A DNA stretch of 64,000 nucleotides from positions 5,694,501 through 5,758,500 of the forward strand of contig NC_037092.1 of assembly GCF_002994745.2 (NCBI RefSeq), written 5' to 3'. A program made the position numbers and the translations under genes. Source of the DNA: Rosa chinensis (lineage: Eukaryota; Streptophyta; Magnoliopsida; Rosales; Rosaceae). Below the pieces are notes generated by a model that was not told the DNA's origin, made no database searches, and saw only the letters and a program-made list of their open reading frames with translations. Each line of letters starts with the position of its first letter. Positions within the stretch are counted from its first letter, which is position 1. This document shows positions 11,080 through 21,662 of the stretch, piece after piece.

Positions 11080-12528
11080 TTATGGTAGAAATATAATTTC
11101 AGCATCGGTCTTTACTTCCTTGATTTTTTCTTTCATAATTGCCCTAGGTCGTTCTGGATAATTCACCTTCTCCCGAAAGTAGTCACCAGAAACGCTTCTT
11201 GCGAAAGGCCCAATTTCCATTATCTTGAGATTTGTTGTGTACTTCAGAATACAAATCGCAAACTCTATTTCGGACCAGTGACCGTGGAAACTCTTCATCT
11301 TAACTAATTTCAAGTTATCATGTGTAAATCCAGAAACATTCCTTATCTCTCGTTCATCAGTAGTGTCAGTAAACTTGAGGTCAATCAAAGCTGTTACAAG
11401 CTCTTCCAAAACGGGTGCAGCCTTGAGAAAATCCAGAAAGCGAAGAAGATTGTCATCATTGTATGGACGACCATATTGGATGCAGATATCCACCTTCAAT
11501 TTCCTCAAATTTCCAAAAGCTGGCATGCTGAAATTGATTAGGGTTTCCGGGTACATCCGCAGACAAAGAGACTCGAGCTCAGAACACGTCACAAATTGTG
11601 TTAGAACATGAGGTAACAATGGATCGTGAACAGTGTCTAGCAAATAAATTCTTGCTAAACGCGGAGTTTTGATAGAAAGAGAGGTCCAATGATTATTAAT
11701 ATATTCCAAGGAGGCAAGATTTTGTGCAGAAATTTTGATTTTGGCTGGGCCGCAATCCATGACTCTCAGTTCAGTTAAACGATCACCGGCAACAATATTC
11801 AGATCAGTTCTAGTATTAGCAAGATATCGACCAAGGCTGCAGCGATATAAGGTCAAGCTTTCGAGGGACGCAAAGACAGAAAAGAGATTTGACGTAAAAC
11901 TTGGATCGATGATAGCATGAATTAGATGAAGAGTCTTTAGCTGATTGAATCCGTTAAAATCAGGAGGAGGTCGTAAAATACCATCAATGCTACATATTGA
12001 CAGAACTTTTAGATTAACTCTTGAGCCTGCGTTTACTTGTTCAGAAAGTAACCAGTGAGGGAAAACATAATCAAAAACGTGATGTCGAAGATGAAGTTCT
12101 TCAACTCCCTTTGTAATTGCGAAACGGATCCATCGATCAAGGACGTCGCCAACTTCTGGATCAGTGAATTCCACTGTGAAAGAGTCGACCTTGTCACCTT
12201 TATACAGCTGCAAATATGTATCCACACGTTTTTCAAACTGTGGCGGCCTCCTAACATACCCCTCGAAGTCAAATACCAGATTGCGCCGTTTTAGTAAAAA
12301 GGGCCTCCAATCACGGCAAACCAGGCTAGTTTCTAATGCGTCTTTTAGAGGTATCAATGAAAGTATGTATTCCAGAATGCAATCCGGCAGATTGGCAATT
12401 CGACATCTTCTCTTCCTCGTTTGTTTTCTCTTTCGAGTACTTCTTAATTTTCTTCTCTGCAAGCGAGATACCATACCTAAAAATTTTCCAAAACGTGAGA
12501 AGAAGCCAATTGATACCATGATGCCCAA
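11080..12528 (-). CDS. F-box/FBD/LRR-repeat protein
   Basis: A single uninterrupted reading frame of 482 aa. The first 40 residues are basic (RKRKQTRKRRCR). An F-box lies at about residues 42-88 (IANLPDCILEYILSLIPLKD, then SLVCRDWRPF and RRNLVFD). Degenerate leucine-rich repeats fill about 150-370 (LKVLSIC, LKTLHLI, LESLTLY, LTELRV, LESLCLRMY). An FBD domain follows at about 390-450 (HDNLKLVKMKSFHGHWSE, then CILKYTTNLKIMEIGPF). Such proteins act as substrate receptors in SCF ubiquitin ligases, binding SKP1 through the F-box; the target cannot be told. A second start at Met20 would also keep every domain. A degraded paralogue lies at 38010-39771. Together with the LEC2 pseudogene to its right, this gene forms copy A of a duplicated block. 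Confidence 0.9.
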   Translation of the reverse strand: MGIMVSIGFFSRFGKFLGMVSRLQRRKLRSTRKRKQTRKRRCRIANLPDCILEYILSLIPLKDALETSLVCRDWRPFLLKRRNLVFDFEGYVRRPPQFEKRVDTYLQLYKGDKVDSFTVEFTDPEVGDVLDRWIRFAITKGVEELHLRHHVFDYVFPHWLLSEQVNAGSRVNLKVLSICSIDGILRPPPDFNGFNQLKTLHLIHAIIDPSFTSNLFSVFASLESLTLYRCSLGRYLANTRTDLNIVAGDRLTELRVMDCGPAKIKISAQNLASLEYINNHWTSLSIKTPRLARIYLLDTVHDPLLPHVLTQFVTCSELESLCLRMYPETLINFSMPAFGNLRKLKVDICIQYGRPYNDDNLLRFLDFLKAAPVLEELVTALIDLKFTDTTDEREIRNVSGFTHDNLKLVKMKSFHGHWSEIEFAICILKYTTNLKIMEIGPFARSVSGDYFREKVNYPERPRAIMKEKIKEVKTDAEIIFLP

Positions 12529-12592
12529 GAAGGAAAAAAAAAAAAGATTCGAGAAACCCTATGGTTCAACTCCGGTAGAAGCTTTTAAGCGA

Positions 12593-12594
<2 letters not shown>

Positions 12595-12650
<56 letters not shown>
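12595..12650. repeat. (TA)n microsatellite, 56 bp
   Basis: A pure TA tract beginning about 65 bp upstream of the F-box start codon, and the insertion site of the foldback element that follows. TA repeats continue on the far side of that element at 13826. Confidence 0.95.
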
Positions 12651-12652
<2 letters not shown>

Positions 12653-13823
12653 ATTAATTTCAGTTTACACCCCTGAGGTTTGGGGGTGTCATCATTTCAC
12701 CCCCTATACTTTCAATTTTGAATTTTTACCCTCTAAACTTTCCAATTTCAATCACCCGTGTCCAATTTCTACTATTCCGTCCAAATTGGACATTAAGTTT
12801 GACTTTTGAGAGCTAAAATGGTCATTTCAACATAAAAAAAATTTAAAAAATTTTAAAAAAAAATTCTGTTTTTTAGTTTTTTTTTTTTTTTCTACTTTAT
12901 TTATTTATTATTTTGTCTTCAACCTATACACCACAAGTTATAATAGGTTTATAAAAACAAAAAAATACTCTAGGTGGTTGAAAGCCGCTCGCTGGTCTAT
13001 GATATTTGTGATATATCTATGATAAAGTAAAGAATTTTAGGATATATCCCCAATAAAGTGAAGAAATATTTGTAAAAAATAATTTTACACTTTATCTGTA
13101 AATAAATATCTGTATATCCCCAATAAAGTGAAGAAATATCGGTGTAAAATCATTTTTGGTCTATGATATTTGTGATATATCTCCAATAAATTTAAGAATT
13201 TTATGATATATCCCCAATAAAGTGAAGAAATATCTGTAAAAAATAATTTTACACTTTATCTGTAAATATCTGTATATCCCCAATAAAATGAATAAATATT
13301 TGTGTAAAATCATTTTTTACAGATATTTATTTACAGATAAAGTGTAAAATTATTTTTACAGATATTTCTTCACTTTATTGGGGATATATCCTAAATTCTT
13401 CACCTTATTGGAAATATGTCACAAATATCGTAGACCGGCTAGCGGCTTTCAACTACCTAGAGTATTTTTTTGTTTTTATAAATCTATTATAACTTGTGGT
13501 GTATAGGTTGAAGACAAAATAAAATAAAAAAATAAATAAAACGAAGAAACAGAAATTTTTTTTTTAAAAAAGAAACAGAAAAAAAAAAAAAAAAAACTAA
13601 AAAACAGAATTTTTTTTAATTTTTTAATTTTTTAATTTTTTTATGTTGAAATTACCATTTTAACCCTCAAAAGTCAAACTTAACGTCCAATTTGGACGGA
13701 ATAGTAGAAATTGGACACGGCTGATTGAAATTGGAAAGTTTAGGGGGTAAAAATTCAAAATTGAAAGTACAGGGGGTGAAATGATGACACCCCCAAACTT
13801 CAGGGGGGTAAACTGAAATTAAT

Positions 13824-13825
<2 letters not shown>
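12651..13825. mobile_element. Foldback (long inverted repeat) element
   Basis: Nearly the whole 1175 bp is an inverted repeat with arms of about 580 bp. It starts GGATTAATTTCAG and ends with the complement, CTGAAATTAATCC, and lies inside a TA tract, so a TA target duplication is possible. The outer arm contains CCCCCTA/TAGGGGG-type segments. The inner arm contains repeats of GATATATCCCCAATAAAG. The inner arms also share an AAAGCCGCTCGCTGGTCTA stretch (12981-12999) with a part of the hAT element at about 2411-2429 on the opposite strand. There is no reading frame for a protein. Confidence 0.85.
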
Positions 13826-13875
<50 letters not shown>

Positions 13876-13876
13876 T
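13826..13876. repeat. (TA)n then (GA)n microsatellite
   Basis: The right remainder of the TA tract split by the foldback element, followed by a short GA run. Confidence 0.85.
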
Positions 13877-13976
13877 AATAATATCGGTGTGTATGACTAG
13901 GAAATATAATCTTTGAAACCTAATACAAGTAATCAACCAAGTAAACAGTAACTACAGTCCACCCCTACCACGTCTT
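13877..13976 (-). pseudogene. LEC2 pseudogene (copy A), 3' flank
   Basis: This stretch aligns loosely with the sequence just downstream of the intact LEC2 stop codon (about 44240-44335). Both contain TACAARTAATYAACC, an AGTAA block, CCACYCC and then CGTCTT. It ends at GTCTT, the target duplication of the gag-only LTR element, and the LEC2 exon resumes after the other GTCTT at 25257. It is the left remnant of the disrupted LEC2 copy. The homology is short and rests partly on the shared insertion point. Confidence 0.6.
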
Positions 13977-14074
13977 TGTTAAGAGTATAAGTCAATTGCT
14001 GATGGTCAAAGTCAACTGTCAACAGAAGCAAGGTCAACAATACAGTATAAATAGGATTAGTATTATCATTATTA
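13977..14074 (+). repeat. Left LTR of the gag-only element, part 1
   Basis: Matches the first 98 bp of the right LTR (25038 onward) with only a few changes, including the TATAAATAGG TATA box at 14046-14055. It breaks at ATCATTATTA, the duplication made by the MULE-like insertion. Confidence 0.85.
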
Positions 14075-14324
14075 AAAAATTACATAGTAGCACATGACTA
14101 AAGATATACACACAGAAAATCCACTTTCAATTTGTTTTATACAAATAAGGACATAAGCCCAGACCATGCCTCATCAAAAAGCCCGCGGATCAAGTGGGCC
14201 GATGGAGGCCCGCTGGCCCGCAGGGCTTTTGGCCCGGCCCGTCAAAAAACCCGCAAAAGCCCGCCTTGGTGGGCCGATGGAGGCCCGCAAAAACCCGGCC
14301 CGGCCCGTAAAAGCCCGCAAAATA

Positions 14325-14325
14325 T

Positions 14326-14420
<95 letters not shown>

Positions 14421-14501
14421 TTATATAGATATATATATAATAGTCATATAGATATATATATATATATATATATCAATATATCATATATGTGTGTGTGTGT
14501 T

Positions 14502-14534
<33 letters not shown>

Positions 14535-14647
14535 TTATATATATATATATAGAGAGAGAGATATAGATATATATATATATATATATATCAATATATCATA
14601 TATGTGTGTGTGTGTTTATATATATATATATATATATATATAGATAG

Positions 14648-14722
<75 letters not shown>

Positions 14723-14753
14723 TATATGTGTGTGTATATATAGAGAGAGAGAG

Positions 14754-14844
<91 letters not shown>
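14325..14844. repeat. Compound (TA)n/(TG)n/(GA)n microsatellite, 0.5 kb
   Basis: Alternating TA and TG runs with short AGAGAG interruptions. The last TG run (about 14779-14844) is pure for more than 60 bp. Reading frames here encode only Tyr-Ile and Cys-Val repeats and are not genes. Confidence 0.95.
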
Positions 14845-14845
<1 letters not shown>

Positions 14846-14899
14846 AAGTTCTTATACTATTATACTTCTATATAAAATATGTGCATATATATATTCTAC

Positions 14900-15600
14900 A
14901 TATCGGTTGACCAATCCGATCGGATTCGAAAATATGGTGAAATTGGCTAAATTTTTTACCACACTCATAATTTATTGTAATAAACTCATCCAACTGTCGG
15001 TTTTTCTATTTTCTTTGAATTGATAGGGGTTGCTCTTTGGAGTGTATGATATATAAATATAGGTTTATAAGAGTAACTACGTTTGACCTAGTTGATCGAA
15101 TTCGAAACGTGAACCAAATTGGCTGGATTTTCTACAACCACCATAAAACATTACAATCTCTCCATCAAGCGGTTGGTTTCTCCGAATTCATTTTCCACTT
15201 CATGGTTGCTTTAGAATGAACCTAAACAATTTAAATGCAATGTATAAGTCATATAACTTTAGGAATAAAATTGGTATAGTCCAATGTGTTTGTAATTAAA
15301 ATTAATTTTTTTTTATCTTATGTCCACGCACATCCATCGATGGAATATATACAAACGTGATGTGAAAAAATAAGCACGTTTTGCGGTTGCCACGCCATCG
15401 GTCAACCAATAAAACATATAAGTGACTACGGTTGACCAATCCGATCGGATTCAAAAATATGGTGAAATTGGCTAAATTTTTTACCACACTCATAATTTAT
15501 TGTAATAAACTCATCCAACGGTCGGTTTCTCATTTTCTTTGAATTGCTATATGTAGCTCTTTGGAGTGTATGATGTATAAATATAGATTTATAAAAAATT
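14900..15600. repeat. 0.52-kb satellite unit, about 1.3 copies
   Basis: CGGTTGACCAATCCGATCGG occurs at about 14904 and 15429, each followed by the same ATGGTGAAATTGGCTAAAT block, giving a period near 525 bp. The same unit occurs 3.3 times in the hAT copy at 34529-37486. Confidence 0.8.
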
Positions 15601-16372
15601 ATTGTCTTTAAAAATTTATTTATCAACAAATTAGTATCTATATATAAATATAGATTTTTTTTTGTACAATATAGTTATATAGATTGTTATCTTTGGTTGT
15701 ATTTGATCATTATCCATTGAATTTCCAAAGCTTGATTAAAAAAAAAAATACTTGTGTCTTTAAATATTTATTTATAAATAAAGCCCGCAAGGCCCGGCCC
15801 AAAAAAGCCCGCAAGGCCAAACCCGGCCCGGCCCGAAAAAGCCCGCAAGGCCAGCTTTATATGGACGGGCTTGGATCCTTTGATTTTTAATAAAGCCCTG
15901 CCCGGCCCGCAATTATTTAAAAATATAGCAAGGCCCGGCCCAAGCCCACTATGAATGGGCCGGGCCCGGCCCGTTGACAACCCCTAGCCCAGACCCAAAA
16001 CCAAATGAAGTAGGCCAGACTTCAAATTTTGATAGAAAATGACTAAAATGCTCGAGTTTCATCACAATTTACGGACATTGCCACTGACTTAATTTCCACC
16101 CTCCAAAAACAGAAAACCCAAAACCCCATCCATGTCCGTCACGTTTTTTCTCTACTGCCACCGTATCAAGCACCAATCGGAGACTCAGAAACTTGTGAAT
16201 GGCGGAGGAAGCAGCTCTCAGTGGTTCGCCAATGATTCCAGAGCGGCGCCTTCGAGCTTCCTCTATATTGGCACCATCGAGCAGAGCCACAACTCTACGA
16301 GTAGCGACGCCATGGGCGGAGCAACGCCGGAAGTGAATCGGTCGCCGTACCGGAAACTCAACAGATTGGATC

Positions 16373-16579
16373 GCTGGAGTTGGGATCTTCGAGTAGGATC
16401 TCGCAGCGGTCCTTGCAGGAGATGACCCGAAGGCGACCCGTCCAGATCTTGTAGGACTGGAGCCACTCGCCGCACTTGTACCCGCCGGACATCGACCGCG
16501 GTGGGATTTTGTACACGGCGACCTCGCACACCAGCAGCAGCGTGTGCTCGAACGACTCCTCCTCGTCCTTGAACGGCAT
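16373..16579 (-). pseudogene. NECAP-like protein, N-terminal fragment
   Basis: On the minus strand a Met at 16579 opens about 69 aa beginning MPFKDEEESFEHTLLLVCEV, followed by VYKIPPRSMSGGYKCGEW, RLRVISCKDRCE and LEDPNS. This is the start of the NECAP PHear-like domain of adaptin-ear-binding coat-associated proteins, which work in clathrin vesicle formation. The frame runs into a stop 5 codons after the homology ends, about where exon 1 of the family ends. The rest of the domain is missing. An upstream flank of about 300 bp with promoter-like AT content is present. It is best read as a gene fragment carried in the MULE-like block. Confidence 0.75.
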
Positions 16580-16734
16580 CGTTTTGGACCTTATTAGATT
16601 CCGGTCATCAAATGCGGTGGTTGTGGTGATAGCTAGGAAAGAAAGAATGTAGTTTTGGAAATTGAATTGTGGTCGGAGGTGAGAGAATTGAAATTTAGAG
16701 GTGGGTTTCACTTGGATTTGAAGTAATGGGAAGA

Positions 16735-17500
16735 AGGTGAGGGGAAGGTCTCAGCTTTGCTGTGTGTGAAGGGAACGTGGGTTGCTTCAAATGTCAAAAC
16801 ATTCTCTGTGCTATTATTATGGGTGGTGGTGGTAGGGACTGGGGAGGCTGAGATGGAAGGTGATGGGGCTAGGGATGAGGAGCGGGCATTATGGGATTTA
16901 TGTCAAGTGTGATGTGCTGGATGGGTTGAAGAAAGGGTTCGTGGGTCAAGTTCCATTGCTGGGTTTTCCTGATTGTAAAGTTGATATATGATCGAGTAGA
17001 TTTTTGGTTGTTGCAGTTAAGTTGCTTGTTAATTTTTGTTTGATTAAATTCTCGTTTGTTTAATTAATAAGTACCTGAGCATGAAGAAGAACAAAGGTAA
17101 TGAAAGGTTTATAGTTCTTCTTCTTCTTCTTCATTTTGAGTTCATACTACTGCTATGTAGGAGATGATTAAGTTTCACTGAACATGGCTTTCTTAATTTT
17201 TTTAAATGGTGATCCCAATTTGATCAGAATTTGTGAAGGGATGATGGAGATGAATACGTGGCAAATGACACATGGCTATAGAAGTGATGTTCATGACAAC
17301 GGAGGTGGCATGTATTGGGTGGTTTTGACACGGCATTTGTAGCTTTCCACATATAGTAGCCTCGTAATTAATTCTTGATTAGTATAACAACTGCTGCGTT
17401 CTTTTACTAAGCATTTTGATACTGTACTAGGGGAGAGATGGCAGAGGTATCATTATTACTATCTATCTGAGTGTTATTTACTTATTTTCCTTGTCCAGAT
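16735..17500. other. Intergenic, nothing recognised
   Basis: Between the NECAP fragment and the minisatellite. It contains a short TTC run near 17115-17135. No supported gene or element boundary is seen. Confidence 0.5.
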
Positions 17501-17504
17501 GTAC

Positions 17505-18300
17505 TGATGAGGGGTGCAGTAGCAGGATTAGGCAATGGCGAGTGCAGTAGCAGAACTGGACGAGTATGAGTGTAGTGAGTGCAGTAGCAGGATTGACGAG
17601 TGCAGTAGCAGAACACGAGTAGCATAACTGGACGAGTATGAGTGCAGTAGCAAGATTGGATGAGTGCAGTAGCAGGATTAGGCGATGACAAGTGCAGTAG
17701 CAGAACACGAGTACAAATGCAGTAGCAGAACTGGACGAGTATGAGTGCAGCAAGTGTAGTAGCAGGATTGGACGAGTGCAGTAGCAGGATTAAGCGATGA
17801 CGAGTGTAGTACAACAAAACACGAGTACAAGTGCAGTAGCAGAACACAAGTACAAGTGTAGTAACAGGATTGGACGAGTGCAGTAGCAGGATTAGGCGAT
17901 GACGAGTGCAATACAACAAAACACGAGTACAAGTGCAGTAGCAGAACACGAGTACAAGTGCAGTAGCAGAACTGGACGAGTATGAGTGCAGTAGCAGGAT
18001 TGGACGAGTGCAATAGCAGGATTAGGCGATGACGAGTGCAGTACAGCAGAACACGAGTACAAGTGCAGTAGCAGAACATGAGTACAAGTACAGTAGCAGG
18101 ATTAGGCGATAACGAGTGCAGTACAGCAGAACACGAGTACAAGTGCAATAGCAGAACACGAGTATAAGTACAGTAGCAGAACTGGACGAGTATGAGTGTA
18201 GCGAGTGCAGTAGCAGAACACGAGTAGCAGAACTAGACGAATATGAGTGCAGTGAGTGCAGCAGCAGGATTGGACGGGTCTAGTAGCAAGATTAGGCGAT
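17505..18300. repeat. Complex minisatellite built on GTGCAGTAGCAG
   Basis: About 0.8 kb of shuffled short modules: GTGCAGTAGCAGAACACGAG, AACTGGACGAGTATGA, GGATTAGGCGATGACGA and similar. Modules recur in different orders, giving a higher-order repeat. The minus strand is open in several frames, as Leu/Cys/His/Ala-rich repeats, only because the modules lack stops. Confidence 0.9.
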
Positions 18301-18847
18301 GAGATGTGAGTAGTAGGAGAGTGAGGTTTTGTGAAGTAACATAAAGGGATTATTCTCAAGAAAAAAAAAGTAATATTAACGAATTATTCTCAGGAAAAAA
18401 AAAAGTAACATAAAATGATTATTCTAAAAAAAAAATAGCAAATTACCACTACCTACACTTTTAGTCTATAAATTACCATTAGCAGACCTGTTTTTTCAAA
18501 TTCCCATGCGGTACTGTTCATGACCCATGCGGTACTGTTCATGGCCCATGCGGTCAGATTCCTTCACTTTTTGAATTATTTCTATTGGTAAGTAATTTAC
18601 GAATCTGCCCTTGTGAGTTTGATAATGTGAATTAACACTGCTGAATGTTAGTAACATTGTGAATAAATAATATTTCTATATTCCATCTTTGTTTTTCTTA
18701 GAAACAACTCATTTATTTAATAATAAATATTACAATATAAAACTTGAACAATATATCATTTATTTCTAGCTTTGCTGCTTGCACATACAAGTTGCATTGA
18801 ATTTCACCTCTTCTCATAGTGAAGAAGTTTCTCCAGCAAGATTTCCT

Positions 18848-18955
18848 GGAGTACTGACCCTTAGTAGTATGTTGACCCCCAGTAGTATACTAGCCCCAGT
18901 AGTATACTGACCCTCAGTAGTGTACTGATCCCTAGTAGTATACTAGCCTGGCCTT
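18848..18955. repeat. Short tandem repeat, about 20-bp unit, 6 copies
   Basis: Variants of CTGACCCYYAGTAGTATA are repeated about six times between 18848 and 18955. Confidence 0.8.
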
Positions 18956-19537
18956 CTTGCATTTGCTTACTTCAGCATTGCTTTCATTAGCTTCATCCTG
19001 CAAGTCAATTGGCAATACAGAGCATAAGGGATGACAAAGTGTGCCCAAAAATGCTTTGGCGATTACAACTCTAATCCTTTCTCTTCAAAAATCATAGCAT
19101 TCAAACACATAAAAACTGTCACTAAACTTAGAGCCTAATCTCTATAGTTTCTTCTATTTCTTTCCAAGATAAAAATTGGAAAAGAAAAAAATGAAAGGAA
19201 ATAGAAGATACAAGCAGCAAAATTTGCAACTAATCCATGAACTTGCAAGAACAAAGAACCATAAGAAACTAACATAAACACAAACTAGAGCTACTGACCC
19301 TCAATACAAAACTAACAATCATACTATAGCTACTGACCTACAAACAAAATGTTGCTGAGCCCTGCAGAAATAACAAATAAATTAGGATCAGTACAGCTCC
19401 ACCAAATTGCAAAACAAATAAACAACACAAGGTCATTATAGCTTACCCATGCCAAAACCTGTGACAACATGAGGCTAAAGGTACTGACCCTCAAAATTTC
19501 TCAAACATAAAGGGTATAAGATGTTGGCACCACTCAC

Positions 19538-20065
19538 CACATCTTTGGATGATGGCGCATCATCAGTTGATCTATGTCTGGAGTTATCATCATGTGAACC
19601 ATGCCCAGAACCATTCCTTCTAGAAAATACTTCAACCGCACCTGAGAATCTATCTCGAAAATCTTGGCCCACTGAAATATTCATATAATTAAAAATTAAT
19701 TCAATCAAAGACTAAACCACAGATCCAAGACCAACTATTGAAGATATTGTAAACTCCTATTTACATAAGTAAAGACTGATGCATTTCAAGCCTTGCTTGA
19801 AAACTTAAACTTACAAACCTGAAGGCCTTTCTGTTCTTTCTGCAAAAGGTCCAGGGTTCAAAGCTGGTTTTGAACTTGCCTGCTAGAAAGACATTCAAAT
19901 GAAATAACGATCATTATCGATACAGATATACACACAAACAAAAAGGATATTATTTCCCTTTAGAGAAAACCCCAACAAATTAAGTACTTACTCGTGTTCT
20001 GGAACTGGAGCCAATTTGTGGATACTTCAGTATTGTCCAACCAAATACATAGTCAAATTGATAAC
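19538..20065 (-). pseudogene. Casein kinase 1-like C-terminal fragment (3 exons)
   Basis: Exons on the minus strand, each with consensus splice sites: 19992-20065 ([20 protein letters not shown]), 19819-19879 (SSKPALNPGPFAERTERPSG) and 19538-19671 (VGQDFRDRFSGAVEVFSRRN, then HRSTDDAPSSKDV). The order and wording match the tail of plant casein kinase 1-like serine/threonine kinases: the last catalytic helix, then the Ser-rich C-terminal extension. The kinase catalytic core is absent, so no enzyme can be made. It lies wholly inside the Pack-MULE. Confidence 0.85.
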
Positions 20066-20149
20066 CTGCAGCAATTAAAAATTAGTGGCCCAATCATGTT
20101 TGTACATCTTTTTATAAGATTCATCATTACAGACAATATCTAATGCATT

Positions 20150-20425
20150 ATGCTAACCTTCGCAACCTCCCTTCGCCTCCTCACTTCGCCGGCTTTGCAG
20201 CCTAGATTCGCCGGTTGCTTCACAGCCTTGCTTCGCCAGATTCGCCACCTCACTTCGCTCGCTTCACAGCCTCGCTTCGTAAGTTGCTTCACAGCCTTGC
20301 TTCACCGGATTGGCAGCCTCCCTTCGCCGGATTGGCAGCCTCCTTTCGCAGGATTCGTAACCTCCCTTCGCCGGTTGCTTCGTCGCATCGATTCGCCAGT
20401 TGCTTCGTCCCCTACCTTCGTCGAA
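20150..20425. repeat. CTTCGCCGG-type tandem repeat
   Basis: About ten imperfect copies of a 20-25 bp unit containing CTTCGCCGGATTGGCAGCCT or CTTCGCCGGTTGCTTC. The open frames across it are repeat translations. Confidence 0.8.
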
Positions 20426-20682
20426 GCCCTAGATCGATTTAGGGAGGATTTGGATTTTGGGATGTTTTCGATTTTGGAACCGTTCTGGTTTTGGGAGAAA
20501 TGGGTTATGTGAGTCTCAGTGGCATGTTTCGTAATTTTCTTAATATTTGAGTGTTTTTTCTATAAAATGGGCTGACAGCCTGTTTCAATTATTGGCCGCA
20601 TGGGCTATTGGTTTTGGAGTCTGCTATTGGTAAATAGTAATGTCATTTTGTAGTTATTGGTAAAAAACTCAAAAAAAAAAGG

Positions 20683-20786
20683 TGACACAAAGGGATTAGA
20701 AGTCAAAAGAAGTATTTAAGGGTAAAAAACTAAATTAACTCATGACATTGGGCAAGTGGAGAGCATATTATCCTTATTTGTAAAAT
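20683..20786. repeat. Direct repeat arm, left
   Basis: A block reading ATTAGAAGTCAAAAGAAG through GGCAAGTGGAGAGCA to CCTTATTTGTAAAAT. A copy with a few changes lies at about 21663-21765, so the MITE between them sits in a tandem duplication of about 0.1 kb. Confidence 0.75.
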
Positions 20787-21636
20787 GAGTTTTTCTATTT
20801 GAACCTCCAAATTTACTCACTTGACCTCTATGCTTTTTACACCTCTTATCAAATTTTCAAATACTAAATTTACTCACTAAACCTCACTAAACTTCCTCAA
20901 ATAACCTCACTCATATAACTTGCAAACAAATTATTATTTTTAAAATAAAAATTTAGTCATTTCAATGATTTAATCACTCTATAAATCTGAACTAAATATA
21001 CATTTCTTAATCAAACTTGAGTTTCAAAAATTAATGTCTAATCAATAAGAAAATGCCCTGAACTATTATTTTTTTTATTTTATTTTTTTTTTCTATTTTA
21101 GCTGTGCAAAAAAAAAAAAGGAGAAATCATTTGTTTTTATTCTCAAAAAATAAAATCATTCGTTTTTTAATGTTGATTTTTTTCTGTATTTTTTGTACCA
21201 CATGATTAATTATTTAAATATTTTTTATTTATTTATTTATTATTATTATTATTATTTGGCAAATATAATGGATTGACTTAGATTTAGGTCATAAATCATA
21301 AGAGGATTTATTTTGTTTTCCCTCACCAATATGCGTTCAACATATATATCATACATTTTTATGTCACCTGATCTTGATCATATTTTTAATTTTTATTAAA
21401 TATATATGAGTGCTTTAAAAATATATATGAATGTTTTAATGAATATGTAGTGAAATTGGAAAATGAAAATAGATAAGGAATACAAATTGGAAAGTCTCCA
21501 TAAAATAAATATAATATTTTTTTGGTATAATTATTGTCCTTAATAGTCATATTATAGTAGGTTATATATGTCATTTAATAATTCATAATAGAGTGAGGTC
21601 AAGTGAGCAAATTTGGAGGTCCCAATAGAAACTCTC
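20787..21636. mobile_element. Mutator-type MITE, copy 1 (850 bp)
   Basis: A perfect 9-bp duplication TTGTAAAAT flanks it (20778-20786 and 21637-21645). Terminal inverted repeats run GAGTTTTTCTATT then CCTCCAAATTTACTCACTTG at the left, with the complement at the right. The interior is AT-rich and non-coding. A second copy in opposite orientation is at 50287-51128. Confidence 0.9.
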
Positions 21637-21662
21637 TTGTAAAATTTAATCCTTATAAAGAT

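Larger units (their letters stand above)
14165..15986. mobile_element. Non-autonomous hAT element, GGCCCGGCCC-rich family, copy 1
   Basis: An 8-bp duplication GCCCAGAC flanks it (14157-14164 and 15987-15994). The left end is CATGCCTCATCAAAAAGCCC and the right end, on the complement, TAGGGGTTGTCAACGGGCC. These are imperfect inverted repeats followed by dense GGCCCGGCCC motifs. The middle holds compound microsatellites and a partial copy of a 0.52-kb satellite. A second member of the same family lies at 34529-37486. No transposase is present. Confidence 0.8.
18436..20670 (-). mobile_element. Pack-MULE carrying casein kinase 1 exons
   Basis: The ends align as an imperfect inverted repeat of about 75 bp with constant spacing. 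Both arms share TTACC near the end, then ACCAWTAGCAGAC, and finish with CCCATGCGG. A-tracts of at least 9 bp flank both ends (18427-18435 and 20671-20679), consistent with a 9-bp duplication in poly(A). The interior carries three exons of a casein kinase 1-like gene with introns still present, so capture was at the DNA level. No transposase is seen. Confidence 0.75.

Noticed and set aside
14132..14910. Open frames of 71-98 codons with Tyr-Ile and Cys-Val repeats
   Set aside because: They are translations of TA and TG microsatellites and of GGCCC-rich hAT ends.
16132..16425. 97-codon plus-strand frame beside the NECAP fragment
   Set aside because: Partly antisense to the NECAP fragment region and not recognised; no splice or promoter evidence.
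17478..18359. Minus-strand open frames up to 156 codons rich in Leu, Cys, His and Ala
   Set aside because: Produced by a stop-free minisatellite; overlapping frames are open at once and there is no start context or family match.
20150..20512. Plus-strand 120-codon open frame
   Set aside because: It follows the CTTCGCCGG tandem repeat; the other frame is open as well.
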